A stretch of 64,000 nucleotides of DNA. It comes from Candidatus Hydrogenedentota bacterium. Its GTDB lineage: Bacteria > Hydrogenedentota > Hydrogenedentia > Hydrogenedentales > SLHB01. Position numbers and translations under genes: made by a program. The stretch lies in NCBI GenBank assembly GCA_020848835.1, contig JADLHJ010000048.1, forward strand, positions 62,001 to 126,000, in the 5' to 3' direction. The notes beneath the pieces are model-generated. The model made no database searches. It was given only the letters and a program-made list of their open reading frames with translations, and was not told where the DNA came from. This document shows positions 9,077-16,302 of the stretch, one piece after another. Numbering within the stretch: position 1 is the first letter of the stretch; the number at the start of each line of letters is the position of its first letter.

Positions 9077-9972
9077 CGGTTCAACACTTTCAGGAAATAC
9101 TCTTGCAGCGTTCGCTGGCGCGGCATCACGCCGGAAAGTTTGTAGCCGCCGCTGACGAGGAAGGCCGTGAGCTGGTGCACCGTCCCTCCGTCGAGCACGA
9201 CCCGCACGCGCCCCTTGTTCATCTCCGCCGATTTCACCCAGGCCTGTTCCGACAGCTTTTTGCTAGCCGCCTCGGGCGAATCTACGAGGACATCTACCTG
9301 CGACTGATCGTAAGAGAGGAGATTCTCGACCTCCTCGCAGGACACGAGCTTGCCCTGGTTGATCACGCCCACTCGGTCGCAAAGGGCTTCCACCTCCGCC
9401 AACTGGTGGCTCGAAAACAGGATGGTCACCTTCGCCTCGTCCGCCAGAAACCGTAGCAGACGCAAAATCTCCTGCGTCGATTCCGGATCCAGCCCCGCCG
9501 TGGGTTCGTCGAGGATCAGGAGTTCCGGTTCCGCCAGTAGCGCCTGTGCGATTCCCAAGCGCTGCCGCATACCGTGCGACAAGGTTCCCACATGCCGCCC
9601 TGCGTACTTGATGAGGCCGACCCGGTCCAGCGCCCTGTCGATGTTTACATCCTTATCTCCAAGCATTGCAAGGAGTTGCAGGTTGCGTCGGACCGAGAGA
9701 TGGTTGTAGAAGGCAGGGCGCTCGGTGAGCACACCGACCCGGCCCATGAGCTCGATAAAATGCTCATGGAGGTCGCGCCCGAACAGGGATACTGACCCCG
9801 CCGTTGGCGCGACAAGTCCGCAGAGCATATACAGCGTGGTGCTCTTCCCAGCACCGTTCGGCCCAAGCAGGCCAAACACCTCGCCCTCGTTGATGCTCAA
9901 CGAAAGGCCATCCACCGCTGTTACCGCCCCGTAACGTTTCTCAAGCTTCTCAGCCTGGAGACAGACTGGCAT
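9073..9972 (-). CDS. ABC transporter ATP-binding protein
   Basis: This is a complete nucleotide-binding domain with Walker A (GPNGAGKST), Q-loop region, signature LSHGMRQR and Walker B with D-loop (LLILDEPTAGLDPES), followed by a switch histidine (LFSSHQLAE). The C-terminal about 90 residues match the extension seen in CcmA/DrrA-type exporters. I start at 9972 (MPVCLQAEKLEKRYG). The longer frame runs through a dispersed palindromic repeat (10044-10131) and cannot be genuine coding sequence. No good ribosome site is visible at this ATG. It is coupled to the permease by an ATGA overlap. Confidence 0.92.
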   Translation of the reverse strand: MPVCLQAEKLEKRYGAVTAVDGLSLSINEGEVFGLLGPNGAGKSTTLYMLCGLVAPTAGSVSLFGRDLHEHFIELMGRVGVLTERPAFYNHLSVRRNLQLLAMLGDKDVNIDRALDRVGLIKYAGRHVGTLSHGMRQRLGIAQALLAEPELLILDEPTAGLDPESTQEILRLLRFLADEAKVTILFSSHQLAEVEALCDRVGVINQGKLVSCEEVENLLSYDQSQVDVLVDSPEAASKKLSEQAWVKSAEMNKGRVRVVLDGGTVHQLTAFLVSGGYKLSGVMPRQRTLQEYFLKVLNR

Positions 9973-10043
9973 AAAGGAAATGGTACCAAGAAACGGCAGG
10001 CCGGTTTCAACTGTAAGCGGCTGGCATCTCGTGGCAAAAGCCC

Positions 10044-10131
10044 TGTAGCGCCCGGTCTCCGCGCCGGGCGGCACACGGAGCAATCAAATTCGTCCCAAAA
10101 TCGCGCCCGCCACGGAGGGCGGGACGCTACA
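10044..10131. repeat. Dispersed palindromic repeat, family C copy 1
   Basis: The outer ends are TGTAGCG and CGCTACA, with an inner GCCCGGTCTCCGCGCCGGGC hairpin at one end and a GCCCGCCACGGAGGGCGGG hairpin at the other. Related copies lie at 20195-20281 and 50383-50468. Confidence 0.85.
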
Positions 10132-10154
10132 AGCACCGTATTTAGAAGCTAGGA

Positions 10155-11072
10155 CTACTGTTTGCGGAGGCGCTTAAGTACCACATAGCCAATGAACGCG
10201 AGGGGAACCAAGACGACCGACCATACGAGAAACCAGATCACCACACTCCAGATCCCCTGCAGGAACCCGAGCATGGAGCGCGCGGCCGACGTAAACTCGC
10301 GGGCCGTGCTGAAGGATTGGGTCGGGATCACCGGTTCCGCTTTGGCCTTTTCCTGGAGCGTGATCGAGATGGTCGAGAATGACACGCGATTGGTGAGATA
10401 GCGCAGGCGGCCGTCCATCCGTTCAATCTGTTCGCGCACGCGGGTGAGTTCGTTCTCTACGCGCAAGATGTCTTCTAATTCCGCCGCACGATTCAGATGG
10501 TCGAGCAGCCGCTCTTCGGTCTTCTTGAGGTTGCGCGTGCGGGACTCAGTATCGACGTATTCTTCTGTCACGTCCTCCGTGCTGACCTGCTTGTTTAGCA
10601 CCTTACCCAACGATTCGAGGCTGAGCATGGACTGATCGAACTTGTCCGCAGGCACCCGCACCTGTAGCGTAATGGTGCGGCGGCCCAACGAATCGAGGAA
10701 TTCGTTCAGGTTGGAAACGTAGGCATTATTCGCCTGCAACGACGCCCGCAACGTTTCGGAAGCCTTGCCCGCGTCCTCGCACTCGACCGTGACGATCGCG
10801 TTCTTGATGAGATAGACATCAGGCTGGGTCGTAGCCAGATCGCCCAAACTACCCGGTGCGCCGGGGGCTCCGGCGGCTTGGTCCGCTGCTTGTCCGCCTG
10901 AAGGTTCGCCGAGCGCCTTCGCTGGCATGGCGGCTGGCTGGTTTTGCAGATATGAGGAGTCGCGCGCCATTTCGGCGGCTGGAGCGCTGGCGCCCTGCAT
11001 AACACCACTGCCACACCCGACGGTGAGGGTTATGATAATTACGAGAATCGTGAAGATACGAAACGACACCAC
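10155..11072 (-). CDS. DUF4349 domain lipoprotein-like membrane protein
   Basis: The N-terminus (MVSFRIFTILVIIITLTVGCGSG) is hydrophobic and ends in a lipobox-like TVGC. A low-complexity Ala/Gln/Gly linker follows, then the DUF4349 core (DVYLIKNAIVTVECEDAGKASETL to SFSTISITLQEK) with a central coiled coil (ESRTRNLKKTEERLLDHL, ELTRVREQIERMDGRL). A single C-terminal membrane helix with positive tail (VVLVPLAFIGYVVLKRLRKQ) closes it. I choose the GTG at 11072 because GGAGGG lies seven bases upstream; the TTG at 11087 sits inside that site. The family is envelope-associated with no known biochemical role. Confidence 0.85.
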   Translation of the reverse strand: MVSFRIFTILVIIITLTVGCGSGVMQGASAPAAEMARDSSYLQNQPAAMPAKALGEPSGGQAADQAAGAPGAPGSLGDLATTQPDVYLIKNAIVTVECEDAGKASETLRASLQANNAYVSNLNEFLDSLGRRTITLQVRVPADKFDQSMLSLESLGKVLNKQVSTEDVTEEYVDTESRTRNLKKTEERLLDHLNRAAELEDILRVENELTRVREQIERMDGRLRYLTNRVSFSTISITLQEKAKAEPVIPTQSFSTAREFTSAARSMLGFLQGIWSVVIWFLVWSVVLVPLAFIGYVVLKRLRKQ

Positions 11073-11136
11073 CGAACTACCCTCCAATGGTTGGTCCGTT
11101 CAATGATTCTGACACCATCCTCAGGGTAAAGTTCGA

Positions 11137-11358
11137 CTAGGTCTTTCCAGACTGCGGAAATGAATATATCTCGATAAGATCGTCAATACTGTATTCCGGC
11201 CCATCGTCCGCAAGTCCCACGCACGCCTGCGCCAGGGAAAAAGCCGACCATTCTTCGTCGGTCAAATCGTCCTCGTATCCCAAGTAGTCGCAACTCATAG
11301 CTATATTCTGCGATTCGTCGACACGCTTGTTTTCAGAATCAATATTCTGCGAATCCAA
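11137..11358 (-). CDS. Small acidic hypothetical protein
   Basis: This 73-residue frame starts with TTG two bases after the acyl-CoA synthetase stop, so it could be translated by coupling. A shorter form from the ATG at 11298 (MSCDYLGYEDDLTDEEWSAF) is equally possible. The product is strongly acidic (many D and E residues), has no membrane segment and matches no family I recognise. No ribosome site is visible for either start. It may be a spurious frame. Confidence 0.35.
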   Translation of the reverse strand: MDSQNIDSENKRVDESQNIAMSCDYLGYEDDLTDEEWSAFSLAQACVGLADDGPEYSIDDLIEIYSFPQSGKT

Positions 11359-11360
11359 GT

Positions 11361-12938
11361 TCAGACGCCAATTTCCGCCTTCAACGCCATCTTGTTCACT
11401 TTGCCATTTGGCAATAACGGCAACATTGGCCGGACTTCAATCTTCTTCGGGATTTTGAAGTTCACGAGGTTCTGCTTGCAGTGCCAGTGAAGTTCGTCTG
11501 TAGCGGGTGCGCGTCCCGGGTGCGGCATCACGAATGCGTGGCCGACTTCCTGATACATCTCGTGCGGCACGCCGATGACCGCGGCCATGAGCACTTCGGG
11601 GTGTTGTTCGAGCACGTCCTCGATTTCGCGCGGGAAGACATTTTCGCCACCGGTCTTAAACATCTCCGATTTGCGTGAGGAGATATAGACGTTGCCCTGT
11701 TCGTCCACACGGCCAAGATCCCCGGAGTAATACCAGCCCTCCGCATCCAATACCGCGGCGGTCTGCTCCGGTTTGTTCCAATACTCTTTCATCATGAAGG
11801 GCCCGCGCACCGCGATCTCCCCTATCTGTCCAGTCGGCACCTCGCGCCGCTGATCGTCCACGATGCGCAGTTCAAATGGCGCCGGACAACGCCCTGCGGT
11901 CTGCAGAAACGTTTCGAACGAATCGTTGGGATGCGAGTAGGTCGTGAACCCGCACATCTCCGTCGCGCCGTAGCCCGTCGCCAATTTCGCGTTATAGCGT
12001 TCAGCGAGGCCCGTGAGCACGTCGAGCACCAGTTTCGGCGCGGTCGCGCCGCCCCACGCATACACGCGGACGCTGGAAAAATCCGTTTGATTGAATTGCG
12101 GCAGGCCGAACTGCATGAGAAACATCGCGGGCACCTGACCAAACATCGTCACGCGTTCGCGCTCGACGACGCGCAGCGTCTCCAACGGCTCGAAGCGGTC
12201 CATCATGATCGACGCGCCGCCCGCATAGATACACGCATATCCAATCTCCACCGCGGCGGCGACGTGGTTGATCGGGAAGTGCATGAGACAACGCATATCG
12301 CCGTCCATGTAGAGATGTTCAATCTGCACTGCGACGTTCGCAAGGATGCTGCGGTGCGTTTGGACGACGCCCTTCGGCTTACCCGTCGAACCCGAGGTGT
12401 ACATTAGAAGTGCGTTGTCGCTCGGCTTGCACTGTTTCGCGCGGTCTCGGAGCTGCTCCATGAGATGCACGCGCGGCTTGAGCACGTAGCAGTCGTAACG
12501 CTCGCAACCTTTCGGCGCGTCGCCAATCACGAGCACCTTCTTGATACACGGAAACTCCTGCGCGAGCGCCTCGATCTCCGGGCCAAGATCGCGGTCGTAA
12601 TACTCGCGCAGCGCGATGAGCACCGTCGGCTGGCAATCACTGATGATGTAACGCATTTCCTGCAACGTGAACTTCGGCGAAACGCCAAGCCACATCGCGC
12701 CGACCTTGTTCGCCGCCATGAATGTGTAAAAGAATTCGGGCCGCGCCATCGCGATAAGCGCTACGCGATCCCCGCGTTGCACGCCTGCCTCGATAAACGC
12801 GAGCGCGTTCGCGGTCACGGCGTCGGCAAACTGACGATAGGTGACGCGCTGATTCTCAAAGACAATCGCCTCCGCGTCAGGTTTCGCATCGGCCCAGTGA
12901 TACACGTACTTCCAGGTAAGATCGTAGGATGTGGACAT
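11361..12938 (-). CDS. AMP-dependent acyl-CoA synthetase/ligase
   Basis: This is a full-length ANL-superfamily enzyme: P-loop-like A3 motif LLMYTSGSTGKPKGVVQTHRS, A5 motif ATGYGATEMCG, A7 region WYYSGDLGRVDEQGNVYISSRKSE, and the C-terminal catalytic lysine in LLPNGKVNKMALKAE. It activates a carboxylic acid to acyl-AMP and then to the CoA thioester; chain length cannot be read from sequence. I start at 12938 (MSTSYDLTWKYVYHW), with GGGAG eight bases upstream. The MaoC-type hydratase gene lies just upstream on the same strand, which suggests a shared fatty-acyl or aromatic-acyl degradation role. Confidence 0.93.
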   Translation of the reverse strand: MSTSYDLTWKYVYHWADAKPDAEAIVFENQRVTYRQFADAVTANALAFIEAGVQRGDRVALIAMARPEFFYTFMAANKVGAMWLGVSPKFTLQEMRYIISDCQPTVLIALREYYDRDLGPEIEALAQEFPCIKKVLVIGDAPKGCERYDCYVLKPRVHLMEQLRDRAKQCKPSDNALLMYTSGSTGKPKGVVQTHRSILANVAVQIEHLYMDGDMRCLMHFPINHVAAAVEIGYACIYAGGASIMMDRFEPLETLRVVERERVTMFGQVPAMFLMQFGLPQFNQTDFSSVRVYAWGGATAPKLVLDVLTGLAERYNAKLATGYGATEMCGFTTYSHPNDSFETFLQTAGRCPAPFELRIVDDQRREVPTGQIGEIAVRGPFMMKEYWNKPEQTAAVLDAEGWYYSGDLGRVDEQGNVYISSRKSEMFKTGGENVFPREIEDVLEQHPEVLMAAVIGVPHEMYQEVGHAFVMPHPGRAPATDELHWHCKQNLVNFKIPKKIEVRPMLPLLPNGKVNKMALKAEIGV

Positions 12939-13003
12939 GCGGAGACTCCCTCGATTAATGCCCAAAGAATTTGCCGAATGAGACCCACGAGCGCATCCCT
13001 ACT

Positions 13004-13038
13004 TCGTGCTCGTGCTCGTGCTCGTGCTCGTCCTCGTA
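13004..13038. repeat. CGTGCT tandem hexamer repeat
   Basis: About five CGTGCT units end in CGTCCTCGTAATCG. The unit and flank resemble the degenerate repeat at 2685-2719 and the CGTAAT-rich tract near 51545-51590. Confidence 0.75.
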
Positions 13039-13097
13039 ATCGATCTTCCGCCAAGATCAATCGATCACGTTCGTGCTCATGCTGCTCACGCCCGCCA

Positions 13098-13168
13098 GTA
13101 GCGCCTCGCTCGCCGGAGCGCGGCGTGCCTCGAAGCCCTGCGCCGCGTTCAGGCGAACGCTGCGCTAC
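13098..13168. repeat. Palindromic repeat, GTAGCGC ends (family E)
   Basis: The ends are GTAGCGC and GCGCTAC. The inner parts (CGCTCGCCGGAGCGCGGCG and GTTCAGGCGAACGCTG) each form a hairpin. The ends resemble family C, but the inner sequence differs. It abuts the 3' end of the MaoC-type gene at 13175. Confidence 0.65.
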
Positions 13169-13174
13169 CACCTA

Positions 13175-14056
13175 CTACCCGCGCGAAAACTCCACAAATC
13201 CATCGCTAATCGCGCGACGGTCATCACCATTGCGCACTTCGAAGAACACCTGCTCCAGATCGGCCTCCGCGCGTTTGCCCAACGCGCGCACGGTGATATT
13301 CGTGTCCGGCAACACCATGCCCGTGAACTTGCAGCCCAATCGTTTCACGCGCCGCGGATCGCCGTTTGCCTCACGATTGATAATATCACGCATCGCCATC
13401 GACAGCGTGCACGATCCGTGCACGATAATCCCCGGCAGGCCGACCCACTTCGCAAACTTCGGCGAGGTATGAATCGGATTGTGAATATCCGCGCAACCGT
13501 CGTAGATGTGCGCGGTCAAGGGACCGAGATGCGTGACGTTGTCCCACAGCGGCCCGTTCTCACTGCGAAACTTCGGCATCTCCGGCGGCGCTTCGACCGT
13601 CGTGCCCTTGTCGGTACACTTCACCCCGCGCAACAGCGTGCCCGCGTATTCGATGAACACGCGCTCGCCCTTCTCGTCGCACGCTGTGCAGCGGATGATC
13701 ATGTAGGTGCCCGCTCGGTGCGGGAGAATCATCGGAAGGTCGGCGGTGATCGTCAACTTGTCGCCGGGCACCAGCGGCCGGTCGAACACGATCTGCTCCG
13801 TGTAATGCACCTGCCGCACCAGCAATTCCAGCGGAAACTTCGACGCGTCCCAATACGTGCTCGCACTCTCGCCAAAGGGCCACGTCAACGACACCACCAA
13901 CATCGGTGGCGCGATGATGCCCTCCTCGCGCTCATCGTCGAAATACCACGGATTGGGATCGTTGATAGACGCGGCAAAATTCATCGCGTGCCGCCACGTA
14001 ACGTCACAATTCAGCGGTTTCGACGCCGATCCCGCATATGTAGATTGAACTTCCAT
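13175..14056 (-). CDS. MaoC-like double-hotdog hydratase/dehydratase
   Basis: The protein has about 293 residues in two hotdog halves. The N-terminal half (about residues 20-150) is a FAS1-like dehydratase domain. The C-terminal half contains the hydratase-2 signature YDGCADIHNPIHTSPKFA followed by GLPGIIVHGSC, with the catalytic Asp/His pair in DIHNPIH. Such proteins hydrate enoyl-CoA to (R)-3-hydroxyacyl-CoA or act on mesaconyl-type CoA esters. I start at the ATG at 14056 (MEVQSTYAG); the longer frame uses a TTG with no ribosome site. The acyl-CoA synthetase follows downstream and a MarR regulator lies divergently upstream. Confidence 0.88.
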   Translation of the reverse strand: MEVQSTYAGSASKPLNCDVTWRHAMNFAASINDPNPWYFDDEREEGIIAPPMLVVSLTWPFGESASTYWDASKFPLELLVRQVHYTEQIVFDRPLVPGDKLTITADLPMILPHRAGTYMIIRCTACDEKGERVFIEYAGTLLRGVKCTDKGTTVEAPPEMPKFRSENGPLWDNVTHLGPLTAHIYDGCADIHNPIHTSPKFAKWVGLPGIIVHGSCTLSMAMRDIINREANGDPRRVKRLGCKFTGMVLPDTNITVRALGKRAEADLEQVFFEVRNGDDRRAISDGFVEFSRG

Positions 14057-14159
14057 GGACTGCCCAGCCTGATTGCACCGGGCCAAAACCTAACACGTGG
14101 GAAGGGAGTTAGTCGAATTGAAGGGATTTCGCGCCAATTTTCAGAATTCACGCATTTCG

Positions 14160-14250
14160 CGCCGAAGGCGCATCGCAACCCTAGCCAGGGGCAACGCCCC
14201 TGGATAAAATAAACACCTTCCTTGCCAATCACGCCCTGAAGGGGCATCGC
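14160..14250. repeat. Hairpin repeat with GGGGC-type palindromes (family G)
   Basis: A perfect hairpin CCAGGGGC-AAC-GCCCCTGG lies between two near-direct copies of GGCGCATCGCA/GGGGCATCGCA, with GCCCTGAAGGGGC at one end. A diverged relative lies at 57385-57560. Confidence 0.65.
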
Positions 14251-14260
14251 AAGTACCCGC

Positions 14261-14289
14261 TTGACAGGAACACCCAAGGGTCATATAGT
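14261..14289 (+). promoter_or_regulatory. Sigma70-type promoter of the MarR gene
   Basis: A consensus -35 TTGACA (14261-14266) is followed after exactly 17 bp by TATAGT (14284-14289). Transcription should begin near 14296, leaving a leader of only about 20 bases before the ATG at 14316. The -10 box is covered by the palindromic operator candidate. Confidence 0.8.
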
Positions 14290-14306
14290 TAATATATGAA
14301 CTATAT
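14283..14306. promoter_or_regulatory. Palindromic operator candidate (MarR autoregulation)
   Basis: This is a perfect inverted repeat with arms ATATAGTT and AACTATAT separated by eight bases. It overlaps the -10 box and presumed start site of the adjacent MarR gene. Position, AT-richness and arm length match typical MarR-dimer operators. Repression by the adjacent regulator is inferred. Confidence 0.75.
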
Positions 14307-14315
14307 GGTTGAATC

Positions 14316-14801
14316 ATGTCGTTAAAGGACGAATTGGGCCTGCGCCACGATTTCAAGAATCGCGCGCACGAGACGCTGCTGCACGTGTACTACACGGCCG
14401 CCAAAGCCCAAAAAAAGGCCGACGAGTTCTTCCGCGCCCACGGCCTTACCGACGTGCAGTTTAATGTAATGATGTTGCTGCTCAACCAGAGCGGCGAAAG
14501 CGGCGGTCTCACGCAGGTCGAGCTGAGCCGCATGATGCTTGTGAACCGCGCAAATATCACGACGCTGATTGACCGAATGGAAAAGGCGAAACTCGTTATG
14601 CGCGTACCCGATCCCGAAGACCGGCGCTACAACATCGTGAAAATTACCGCGCACGGCGAAAAGCTGTTTCGAAAGGCCGCGGCCGTGTATCACGACAAAG
14701 TCCGCAGCATCGTCAGCGGTCTGCGGGAATCGGAACAGAAAGACCTCGCTGCACTATTGACGCGACTTCGCGCGCGCATCGATAGTCTCTCGATTGACTA
14801 A
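14316..14801 (+). CDS. MarR family transcriptional regulator
   Basis: At 161 residues it has the usual MarR length: N-terminal dimerisation helices, a winged helix-turn-helix (VQFNVMMLLLNQSGESGGLTQVELSRMMLVNRANITTLIDRMEKAKLV) and the beta-wing signature VPDPEDRRYNIVKITAHGEKL. C-terminal helices complete the dimer interface. No Shine-Dalgarno sequence precedes the ATG, in keeping with a very short leader. It sits between the divergent MaoC/acyl-CoA-synthetase genes and the downstream FAD oxidase, so it may control either side in response to an aromatic or acyl ligand. Confidence 0.95.
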   Translation: MSLKDELGLRHDFKNRAHETLLHVYYTAAKAQKKADEFFRAHGLTDVQFNVMMLLLNQSGESGGLTQVELSRMMLVNRANITTLIDRMEKAKLVMRVPDPEDRRYNIVKITAHGEKLFRKAAAVYHDKVRSIVSGLRESEQKDLAALLTRLRARIDSLSID

Positions 14802-14844
14802 TATTGGAGAAAGAACAACCGGACGATGTGCGAGCTATTAGTTC

Positions 14845-14854
14845 GTATATATAC
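14845..14854. promoter_or_regulatory. Possible promoter/operator upstream of the FAD oxidase
   Basis: A perfect GTATATATAC palindrome lies about 36 bases before the oxidase start and could serve as a -10 region or a second, weaker MarR site. It does not match the arms of the 14283 operator exactly. Confidence 0.3.
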
Positions 14855-14889
14855 CGTATGGCTAACAACTATCGATGGAGGTTTCCGGC

Positions 14890-16302
14890 ATGCATATGGC
14901 CACTACTCCCGCTGGGGGTGATGTCAACGACACGCACTCCAAGCTAAACCCGTCACGGGTCCGCGAAGTCCAGCAGCCGAATTCACGGGAATCGCTGTGT
15001 GAAATCGTGTCGTCGGCCGCAAGCATGGGTACGAAAATCTCCATTGCGGGAGCAAGGCACGCGATGGGCGGTCAACAGTTCGGTGCTGACACCGTGCTGT
15101 GCGACACACGCGGTTTGAACAAACTAATTCACTTTGATGAAGCGCGCGGCGTCGCGGAGATTGAAGCGGGCGCAACCTGGCCCGAGGTCGTACAAGCATT
15201 GCACGCGTCCCAGGCCGGTATCGCGCACCCATGGACGATAATTCAAAAGCAGACCGGCGCCGATCAGCTTACGATCGGCGGCGCTGTCGGAGCGAACATC
15301 CACGGCCGCGGGCTCATGATGAAGCCATTCGTGGACGACATCGAGTCCCTATTGCTCGTGAATGCGGAAGGCGAATTGTTGCGATGCAGCCGTACTGAAA
15401 ACCGCGAGCTGTTCCAATTGGTCGTTGGCGGGTATGGTCTGTTTGGGGTTGTGTACAGCGTGTCGCTGCGCCTTGCGCGGCGCAGAAAAATGCGCCGTGT
15501 TGTCGAGATTACAACGACCGACACGATCATCGCTCAGTTTGCAGATCGCGTGCAAGCGGGATTCACCTTTGGCGATTTTCAATTCGCGACCGATGAACGC
15601 TCTCCGGATTTTCTTCATCGCGGAGTGTTCGCGTGTTACGAAGACGTTGCGATGGACACGCCGATTCCACTCGGACAACAGGAGCTGTCGGCGCAGCAGT
15701 GGCAAGCGCTTATTGGTCTGGCCCATACAGACAAGGCGCAAGCGTATGAACGCTATGCCGCGCACTACTTGTCGACCAACAATCAAGTCTACCGGTCAGA
15801 CACCATGCAAATGAGCACCTACATTACGGACTACCACAAAACACTCGATCTTCAAAGCGGCAAATGTGGAAGCGAGATGATAACCGAGCTTTACGTACCG
15901 CGGAACGCGCTCTCGGACTTCACGCGCGTATGCGCGGCGGATTTTCGCAGAAACGGCGCAAATCTGATATATGGAACAATCCGATTGATCGAGCGCGACG
16001 ATGAAACTTTCTTGCCGTGGGCCCGCGAGCCGTGGGCGTGCATCGTCTTCAACCTGCACGTTGACCATACTCCAATCGGCATACTGCAGGCCGCGGACGC
16101 ATTTCGACAACTAATCGATCGCGCCCTGGAGTTCGGTGGCACCTATTACCTTACATATCACCGCTTCGCCACGCCGGAGCAACTGCGCGCGGGTTATCCC
16201 CAATTCGATGCGTTCAAAGAATTGAAGCGCTCATATGATCCAAACCAAGTCTTTTCCAGCGACTGGTACCGCCACTACGTAGGCGCAGGCTTAATGCCAT
16301 GA
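14890..16302 (+). CDS. FAD-linked oxidase (FAD_binding_4, GlcD/lactone-oxidase-like)
   Basis: The N-terminal PCMH-type FAD domain contains ISIAGARHAMGGQQF and the downstream QLTIGGAVGANIHGRG motif typical of FAD-linked oxidases. The C-terminal part is a substrate domain ending YDPNQVFSSDWYRHYVG, as in sugar-lactone and sterol-reductase-like members. I start at 14890 because GGAGG lies eight bases upstream; the ATG at 14875 immediately precedes that site. The stop overlaps the next start by four bases (ATGA). The substrate is unknown; oxidation of an alcohol or lactone is inferred. Confidence 0.88.
   Translation: MHMATTPAGGDVNDTHSKLNPSRVREVQQPNSRESLCEIVSSAASMGTKISIAGARHAMGGQQFGADTVLCDTRGLNKLIHFDEARGVAEIEAGATWPEVVQALHASQAGIAHPWTIIQKQTGADQLTIGGAVGANIHGRGLMMKPFVDDIESLLLVNAEGELLRCSRTENRELFQLVVGGYGLFGVVYSVSLRLARRRKMRRVVEITTTDTIIAQFADRVQAGFTFGDFQFATDERSPDFLHRGVFACYEDVAMDTPIPLGQQELSAQQWQALIGLAHTDKAQAYERYAAHYLSTNNQVYRSDTMQMSTYITDYHKTLDLQSGKCGSEMITELYVPRNALSDFTRVCAADFRRNGANLIYGTIRLIERDDETFLPWAREPWACIVFNLHVDHTPIGILQAADAFRQLIDRALEFGGTYYLTYHRFATPEQLRAGYPQFDAFKELKRSYDPNQVFSSDWYRHYVGAGLMP

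Noticed and set aside
13073..14212. Plus-strand frame of 379 codons over the MaoC-type gene
   Set aside because: Only the minus frame contains the hydratase signature. The plus frame is a high-GC artefact.
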